From positions 1-18,313 of the forward strand of contig PAFB01000057.1 in NCBI GenBank assembly GCA_002700865.1: 18,313 nucleotides of DNA, written 5' to 3'. Shown here piece after piece: positions 13,293-18,313 of the stretch (position 1 is the first letter of the stretch; every line of letters starts with the position of its first letter). The notes under the pieces were generated by a model. It was not told the DNA's origin. It was given only the letters and a program-made list of their open reading frames with translations, and ran no database searches. A program made the translations under genes and the position numbers. Source of the DNA: Rhodospirillaceae bacterium (GTDB lineage: Bacteria > Pseudomonadota > Alphaproteobacteria > UBA7985).

Positions 13293-14183
13293 TCAAGCGC
13301 CCTCGCCGATACGGGGATGTCTCAGCAAACGCGGCGGCCCAAGCCCGCTTGCCTCGATCCGGGCCACGGCTTGGGCTAAGGGCTCTCGCACCACCGCCAT
13401 GGCGTTCGCGCTGGCGTGGAGCAGACGATCGGGCGCGTCGACCAGCGCAACGTGCCCCGGCCAGAACAGCAGATCCCCCCGCTCCGCCGCCGTCCATTGC
13501 GCGCCGGGTTGATCCTCAAGCCAGGCGACGGGCTCCGCTTCCTGCAAGTCACTGTCGCGCGGCAAGGCCAGTCCGCACGCCGCAAAGGCGCGCTGGGTCA
13601 ACGCAGAACAGTCCAGCCCCAGCGACGATCGCCCTCCCCACAAATAGGGCGTGTGCAAAAACAGCGCCGCCACGGCAACCGGGTCCGTCTCAACTGCAGA
13701 AATCGGCCTCAGATGATCCGCAAACACCCACTCGCCCGCGCCAATCCGAGCAAAGCCGTCGGCATCGGTCGCGTGCACGCACACCTCCGCCCCCATGAAC
13801 AGCGCCGCAGAAACCCCCGATTTGTAATCAGGATCAGCGTAGACAAAGGTCCGCAGCGCCTGCACCCGATGGGTCGGCTCTACGACCTCGGGGCTGAGCG
13901 CGGCGGTCGGGATATAGCCGACATAGCCATCGCTAAGCAGTTGGCACCAGGAAAAGCCATCCTTGTCCTCAAACACCATGACACGCTCGCCCAACAAGGC
14001 TTCGGAAGCCCGTTCCACGCTGGCGCTGGGCTGAGCAAAAATCGGCACCACCGGCGCAACCACCTGCTCAACCGCGCCATCGACCACCGGATGATCATCG
14101 GGCAGCAAATCAGTCAATCGGCTATCGGCAAGATCAGGTCGGACGGCGTGACGGCGGGGGTCAAACATGGGCTGAAGGCTCAC
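13293..14183 (-). CDS. NlpC/P60 family C40 peptidase with SH3-like N-terminal region
   Basis: A 296-residue protein. Residues about 35-165 contain two SH3b-like segments (ALLGERVMVFEDKDGFSWCQL...GYVGYIP and YADPDYKSGVSAALFMGAEV). The catalytic NlpC/P60 domain runs from about 168 to 290: Cys192 in GLDCSALTQ, His244 in WPGHVAL and His256 in LLHAS, with YLWGG before the Cys as is usual. These enzymes cut D-Glu-gamma-meso-DAP bonds of wall peptides. No signal peptide is visible, suggesting cytoplasmic recycling of imported muropeptides. The start is uncertain: GTG 14183 or ATG 14168, neither with a good ribosome site. It lies 90 bp after the M19 dipeptidase gene on the same strand, likely in one operon. 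Confidence 0.9.
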   Translation of the reverse strand: MSLQPMFDPRRHAVRPDLADSRLTDLLPDDHPVVDGAVEQVVAPVVPIFAQPSASVERASEALLGERVMVFEDKDGFSWCQLLSDGYVGYIPTAALSPEVVEPTHRVQALRTFVYADPDYKSGVSAALFMGAEVCVHATDADGFARIGAGEWVFADHLRPISAVETDPVAVAALFLHTPYLWGGRSSLGLDCSALTQRAFAACGLALPRDSDLQEAEPVAWLEDQPGAQWTAAERGDLLFWPGHVALVDAPDRLLHASANAMAVVREPLAQAVARIEASGLGPPRLLRHPRIGEGA

Positions 14184-14273
14184 AAGAGAAAAGCAAATGG
14201 GGAACTGAAGCAGAGACAGAGCAGCGCCGGGGACGCCTGCCCCCGACCCTGACCCTCACTCTGGCCCTAGGAC

Positions 14274-15230
14274 CTAGCACCATATCTGCGCCGCGACACG
14301 CCTCATGTTCTGGCCCAAAATCAGATCAGCCACCCGGCCACCCAAACGCGCATCAAGCAAGGCCGGCAAGTCGAACCAAACCGGCGGCTCCATGTAACCA
14401 CCGCCCAAGGCCTCGTCACCGCCGTGATCATAGCCAAAGGCCTCAGGCCACCAGTAATGGGGGTCAAAGTCCCCGCCGGGCGGGGTCTCGTCGACGCCCG
14501 CCTGTGCGAACCACATGTCGGAGCCAATCCCGACATGCTCTTCACCGACGATATTCAGCGTGTAATCAATCAGCGCCATCATGTCCGCGCCGCTGGGCGG
14601 GTGCTCCAACCCCATGAACTTGGCGACCCCGGTGGGGCAGATGACCCCGCCAGTCTCCGCCACGGCCCGCATCTGAGCGTCGCTGATGTTGCGGGCATGG
14701 TCGTGCAGGGCGCGTGGGTTGGCGTGGCTATAAACCACGGGTAGGGAGGAGGCTTGGATAATGTCAAACGATGTTGCCTCACCGGTGTGCGATAAATCCA
14801 GCATGACCCCCAAACGATTGGCTTCGGCCACGACATCGTGCCCCAGCGCGGTGAGCCGCATCGGTGCGTCGTGACAGCCCCCGGCGACATCGTTGTTGCG
14901 ATTGTAGGCCAAGTGCATCATCCGCACGCCGCGTGCGTGAAAGGTGGCCACAGCCTCCGCCTTGCCTGCCAGAGGACGCGCGCCCTCTAGGTCAAAGGCA
15001 ACCCCTGTTACGCCCGGTTCCAGATCAGCGACCGTCTGCACCCGCTTGAGACCGTCGGTGGCGTCTATGGCGGTGGAGAAGTGGTCGATGACCGCGTCGA
15101 TCTGCTCGACTGGATTCATGCACATGCCGATGTTCAACGACACAAACCCGACCCCGGCACGGCGATAGGCGAGCAGGTCAGAAATGTCTGTGTCGGTCGA
15201 GAGGGGTAAGCAGACGTGTGCATCCCAAAT
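14274..15230 (-). CDS. M19 family dipeptidase (membrane/renal dipeptidase type), start uncertain
   Basis: A metallo-dipeptidase with a TIM-barrel fold. The M19 metal ligands are seen as VAFDLEGA (Glu, residue 82 counting from 15230), VVYSHANP (His169), HARNI (His178) and GIGSD (Asp238). The usual first motif HxD, here in IWDAHVCLPL, reads His-Val-Cys. The open frame containing this motif runs back to a stop at 15318-15320 with no ATG, GTG or TTG before the motif; the first ordinary start is GTG 15143, which would delete the motif and the first barrel strand. I set the end at the ATT codon before the Trp as the minimum conserved extent. A rare start codon (ATT, ATA or CTG) or a frameshift is possible. 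It lies between the RND and NlpC/P60 genes. Confidence 0.82.
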   Translation of the reverse strand: MWDAHVCLPLSTDTDISDLLAYRRAGVGFVSLNIGMCMNPVEQIDAVIDHFSTAIDATDGLKRVQTVADLEPGVTGVAFDLEGARPLAGKAEAVATFHARGVRMMHLAYNRNNDVAGGCHDAPMRLTALGHDVVAEANRLGVMLDLSHTGEATSFDIIQASSLPVVYSHANPRALHDHARNISDAQMRAVAETGGVICPTGVAKFMGLEHPPSGADMMALIDYTLNIVGEEHVGIGSDMWFAQAGVDETPPGGDFDPHYWWPEAFGYDHGGDEALGGGYMEPPVWFDLPALLDARLGGRVADLILGQNMRRVAAQIWC

Positions 15231-15361
15231 AAAGCGCTCTATAGCCCTGCCCTTTCTTCCCTTCTGTGGCTGGCCCTTCTTTCGCCAAACCGTGTCCAGC
15301 CCGTTCCACCACCGCCCTCAATCACGCCGCGAACTCAAGCGCCCGAAGGCCCCTCGACCGC

Positions 15362-18313
15362 CTAAGCCGAGGGCGCAGGCGGCGAGGCGGGATTGGGCTT
15401 GGCTCCCGCATCATCAGCCCCGCTCGGTCCGTCGGCAAGCTGCGTGGTCAGCAAAGGCTCAGCCGCCGGTCGCCGCGCAAAGCGGGGCCGTCGCCGACGC
15501 AGCACGCTGCCGGCCACAATACCGGTGGATCGCAAGACCCCGCCAATATCATGCTGCACGGCAAACAAAGCCGGGGCCAGTATCAGCACCACAACAGTCC
15601 CAAGACCCAGGCCATAAACAATAGTCAGTGACGGCGGGATCAGGAATTGTGCCTGCACGGAGGTTTCAAAAATCAGCGGCGTCAGCCCGCCTATGGTGGT
15701 GAGCGAGGTCAGCAGAACAGGCCGCAAGCGGTCTGCAGCCCCGTCCAGAATTGCCGAACGGATGGACTGCACTTTGGCGCGCCGTTCAATCGTGCCGATG
15801 AGAACGATGCTGTCGTTGACGATAATGCCGGTCAGCCCGAGAAAGCCAATCAGCGACAGGAAGCTCAGCACCTGCCCATGAACCAGATGTCCCAGCACCA
15901 TCCCGACAAAGCCAAGCGGAATGATCGCCATGATCACAACCGGCCGGAAGAAGGATTGGAACACCCACGCCAGCACGAGATAAATCAGCGCCAGCGCAAT
16001 CAGCAGGACCTGCGTGAAACCGACAAAAAACTCGCGCTGCTCTTCAGATTCGCCCTCGAACCGGACAGAGACGCCATAGTCGCTTTCCAGCAGCCCCAGC
16101 GCACCGATTTCGCGCAACCGGGCTTCGACATCACCGACGTTGCCCTGATCTTCGTCAAGTTCCGCCTGCACGGTAATCCGCCGCGACCCGTCGCGCGACT
16201 GGATCAGTGAAAAGCCAGCCACCTCGGTAAAATCAACCACCTGACTTAGTTTAACCGGCGTGCCAGCGGGGCTGTAGAGGTCGAGACCGGCGAGGAAGCT
16301 GGCCGTTTGCGCGGCTTCATCGACTTTGACTTCGACAGAGATCTCCCCGTCATCACGGATCAGGTTCACCGCCGTTGAGCCCGACAGCCAAGAACGCAAC
16401 TGCTGGCCGACACTGCCCGCATCAAAGCCAAGCGCGGCCCCCCGGTCGGACACGCGTGCGACCAGTTGCGTGGTGCCAAAGGGCGTGTCGTCCTCGGCTT
16501 CAGAGACCCCGCCTATGCCGTTGAGAAACGCCGTCAGTTGCAGGGCGGCGGACTTGAGCTGCTCAGTCTCACCGCCCACCAGGGCAATGGACAGCGACCC
16601 CGTATCCCCGCCACTGAACGACCGCCGCGAGGCCAGACCTTCAAGCTTGGGATGTTTGGGAATGCCGGACAGACCGAAGAACAGGTTTCGGGTCGAATAA
16701 ACCCGCGTATCCTGCTCCACCAACTCAACCCGCATGTTGCCCAACAAGTCCGGGTCGGCATTGCTCGCCCCCGTGCCGCCAAAACTGCGCCCGCCGCGCG
16801 CGCCGACTTGGCTGAACATGATCATCACATCGTCTTCAGGCGGGACATTCTCGATCCGGTCTTCGAGCTGATCGATCTTAATTTGCAGCGCTGCACGGTC
16901 ATAGGCGCGCTTGGGGATGGAGTACCATGCCCCCTCTTCCGCGGCTTTTTGCTCCCGCTTCAGCGCTGACAGGCCGCTGTCGCGGGCCTGAGCAATGAGT
17001 TCAGGCACGTAAGCCTCGGCCATTTGCATTTGTTCCAGCGTATCGGCCCGGGTCGCGCCTTCGACCATGGTGAGGTTGACGTTTACCGTGTTGTTTTCCG
17101 GTCGAATGAAAAACGACCAGCGCGGCTCACCGGTCATGACCATGGCGACCGAGTACGCGAAAATCACCGCAACGCCCGTCAGCAGCGGATACCGCGCCCA
17201 GACCGTAAACGCGACCAAGCGCCGGAACAGCCGGATGCGGACGTATTCGAAACCGGCGTCAAAGCCTTTACGAAACTTGGCGATGCCCCAATGGACCGGC
17301 GTGGGATAGCCATTGCCCGACCGCAACCGCCGCGCCCCCCGCTCACGCGATTTGAGCGCGTGATACATGTGCCCGGGCAGGACGAAGAAACACTCGATCA
17401 ATGAAGCAATCAGCACTGCCACGACGGTAACGGCGATGTCTTGGGTGAAGTTGCCAAAGCGTCCGGGCAGGAAATACAGCACGCCAAAGGCCAAAACCGT
17501 TGTCGCTGCCGCCGCTGACACCGGCCCGACCATCCGCTGCGCCCCGATAATCGCCGCTTGCGACGGGGAATAGCCCTGCTCATGCAGAAAATCGGCATAC
17601 TCCCCCACCACAATAGCATCATCAACGATGATACCCAGCGACAGGATCAGCGCGAACAGCGTCAGCATGTTGATCGACAGCCCCAAGACCAGCATCACAC
17701 CCAGCGTCGCAGCAATCGAAACCGGGATTCCCACGGCAATCCAGAGCGCCGTGCGCACGTTCAAAAACAGGAACAGGAAGACCAGCACAATCAACACACC
17801 AAAAATGGCGTTATCGCGCAGCAGCAAAACCCGGCCCAGAATCAGATCTGCGAACACGTTGTAGTTCTTCAGGGTGATGTTCGTAGGCAAAGTCGGCTGG
17901 ATTTCTGCGATGTAGTCTTCGATCACCGCCTGCTGACGGATCGAATCGCCATCCGCGCCGCGCCGGATATCCAGCGAGATCGCCGGTTGGCCCTTGTAGT
18001 AGATGGTGCGACCGCTATTGGGCACAATCTCGCGCACCTCAGCCACGTCTGACACCCGGATGATCGTGCCGTCGGCCTGCGCGCGGATTTGGGCAGCAGC
18101 AACTGACTCAGTGGTCGCTTCTGTGCCTTGGGTCCGAACCGTTTGGTCTCCGCCCAGCGAGCCGGCGGGCAAGTCCTGCGCCCGGCGTGCAATCGCGGCG
18201 GAGACATCTGCGGGGGTCAGACCCAAGCGCCGCAACGCGACTTCATCGACTTCGACTTCAATCTGCGGGTCGCGCGCCCCCTGGCCTTTGCCACTGCCCC
18301 GCAGCGGGTGGAA
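15362..18313 (-). CDS. RND efflux permease (HAE1/AcrB family), 5' end outside window
   Basis: 983 residues are visible; the first about 150 (including TM1 and the start of the porter domain) lie beyond 18313. The open frame continues to the window edge, so the TTG at 18235 is internal. The visible part opens in the porter domain (EVEVDEVALRRLGLTPADV), then TM2-TM4 with LSLGIIVDDAIVVGEYADF, whose two Asp residues form the proton relay of HAE1 pumps. TM5-6, the second porter/docking half and TM8-12 follow, with GFLGLTGIIVNDSIVLIGTIERR at TM10. A short, cytoplasmic Arg/Pro/Ala-rich tail ends the protein. Family members use the proton gradient to export drugs, metals or lipophilic compounds with a periplasmic adaptor and an outer-membrane channel; neither partner is in the window. 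The substrate is unknown. Confidence 0.95.
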   Translation of the reverse strand, partial: FHPLRGSGKGQGARDPQIEVEVDEVALRRLGLTPADVSAAIARRAQDLPAGSLGGDQTVRTQGTEATTESVAAAQIRAQADGTIIRVSDVAEVREIVPNSGRTIYYKGQPAISLDIRRGADGDSIRQQAVIEDYIAEIQPTLPTNITLKNYNVFADLILGRVLLLRDNAIFGVLIVLVFLFLFLNVRTALWIAVGIPVSIAATLGVMLVLGLSINMLTLFALILSLGIIVDDAIVVGEYADFLHEQGYSPSQAAIIGAQRMVGPVSAAAATTVLAFGVLYFLPGRFGNFTQDIAVTVVAVLIASLIECFFVLPGHMYHALKSRERGARRLRSGNGYPTPVHWGIAKFRKGFDAGFEYVRIRLFRRLVAFTVWARYPLLTGVAVIFAYSVAMVMTGEPRWSFFIRPENNTVNVNLTMVEGATRADTLEQMQMAEAYVPELIAQARDSGLSALKREQKAAEEGAWYSIPKRAYDRAALQIKIDQLEDRIENVPPEDDVMIMFSQVGARGGRSFGGTGASNADPDLLGNMRVELVEQDTRVYSTRNLFFGLSGIPKHPKLEGLASRRSFSGGDTGSLSIALVGGETEQLKSAALQLTAFLNGIGGVSEAEDDTPFGTTQLVARVSDRGAALGFDAGSVGQQLRSWLSGSTAVNLIRDDGEISVEVKVDEAAQTASFLAGLDLYSPAGTPVKLSQVVDFTEVAGFSLIQSRDGSRRITVQAELDEDQGNVGDVEARLREIGALGLLESDYGVSVRFEGESEEQREFFVGFTQVLLIALALIYLVLAWVFQSFFRPVVIMAIIPLGFVGMVLGHLVHGQVLSFLSLIGFLGLTGIIVNDSIVLIGTIERRAKVQSIRSAILDGAADRLRPVLLTSLTTIGGLTPLIFETSVQAQFLIPPSLTIVYGLGLGTVVVLILAPALFAVQHDIGGVLRSTGIVAGSVLRRRRPRFARRPAAEPLLTTQLADGPSGADDAGAKPNPASPPAPSA

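Overview
The window looks like a high-GC (roughly 60%) alphaproteobacterial chromosome segment. This rests on the gene families (kpsF/kdsB/kdsA, ttcA, an NlpC/P60 plus M19 peptidase pair, an HAE1-type RND pump, a paired DUF1800/DUF1501 locus behind an ECF sigma factor) and on codon use; the order or genus cannot be fixed by eye. There is no integrase, transposase, CRISPR array or phage gene. Two tRNA genes, Pro(GGG) at 7-83 and Val(UAC) at 11915-11990, are intact.

Layout: (1) 1-1088, tRNA-Pro and a convergent alpha/beta hydrolase. (2) 1192-6249, the most interesting block: an ECF-type sigma factor, a small single-span membrane protein in the anti-sigma position, a membrane-anchored very acidic protein resembling Metal_resist/CnrX-type periplasmic sensors, then two exported proteins, DUF1800 (Sec signal) and DUF1501 (Tat signal). 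All lie on the + strand with short or modest spacers, so a plausible reading is an envelope-stress or metal-responsive sigma module with the DUF1800/DUF1501 pair as its output. (3) 6535-9168, a tight three-gene KDO operon: arabinose-5-phosphate isomerase, a divergent CMP-KDO synthetase and a metal-type KDO-8-phosphate synthase. (4) 9317-11601, an accessory-looking patch: an AT-rich orphan with a TTG start, a LuxR-like HTH protein and, divergent to it, a secreted SH3/coiled-coil protein; the divergent region carries a perfect 16-bp palindrome. (5) 11915-13169, tRNA-Val and ttcA (tRNA 2-thiocytidine synthesis), whose N-terminus is built of short DNA repeats. (6) 13293-18313, minus strand: an RND efflux permease (5' end outside the window), an M19 dipeptidase with an unusual first metal motif and no ordinary start codon, and an NlpC/P60 peptidase. 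A bidirectional hairpin at 13261-13284 separates ttcA from this minus-strand group.

Functional links: the KDO genes supply lipopolysaccharide or capsule sugar; the two minus-strand peptidases fit cell-wall peptide turnover; the sigma module and the RND pump both concern the envelope. No biochemical function is known to me for the DUF1800/DUF1501 pair, so the proposed regulation is inference from gene order and protein architecture.
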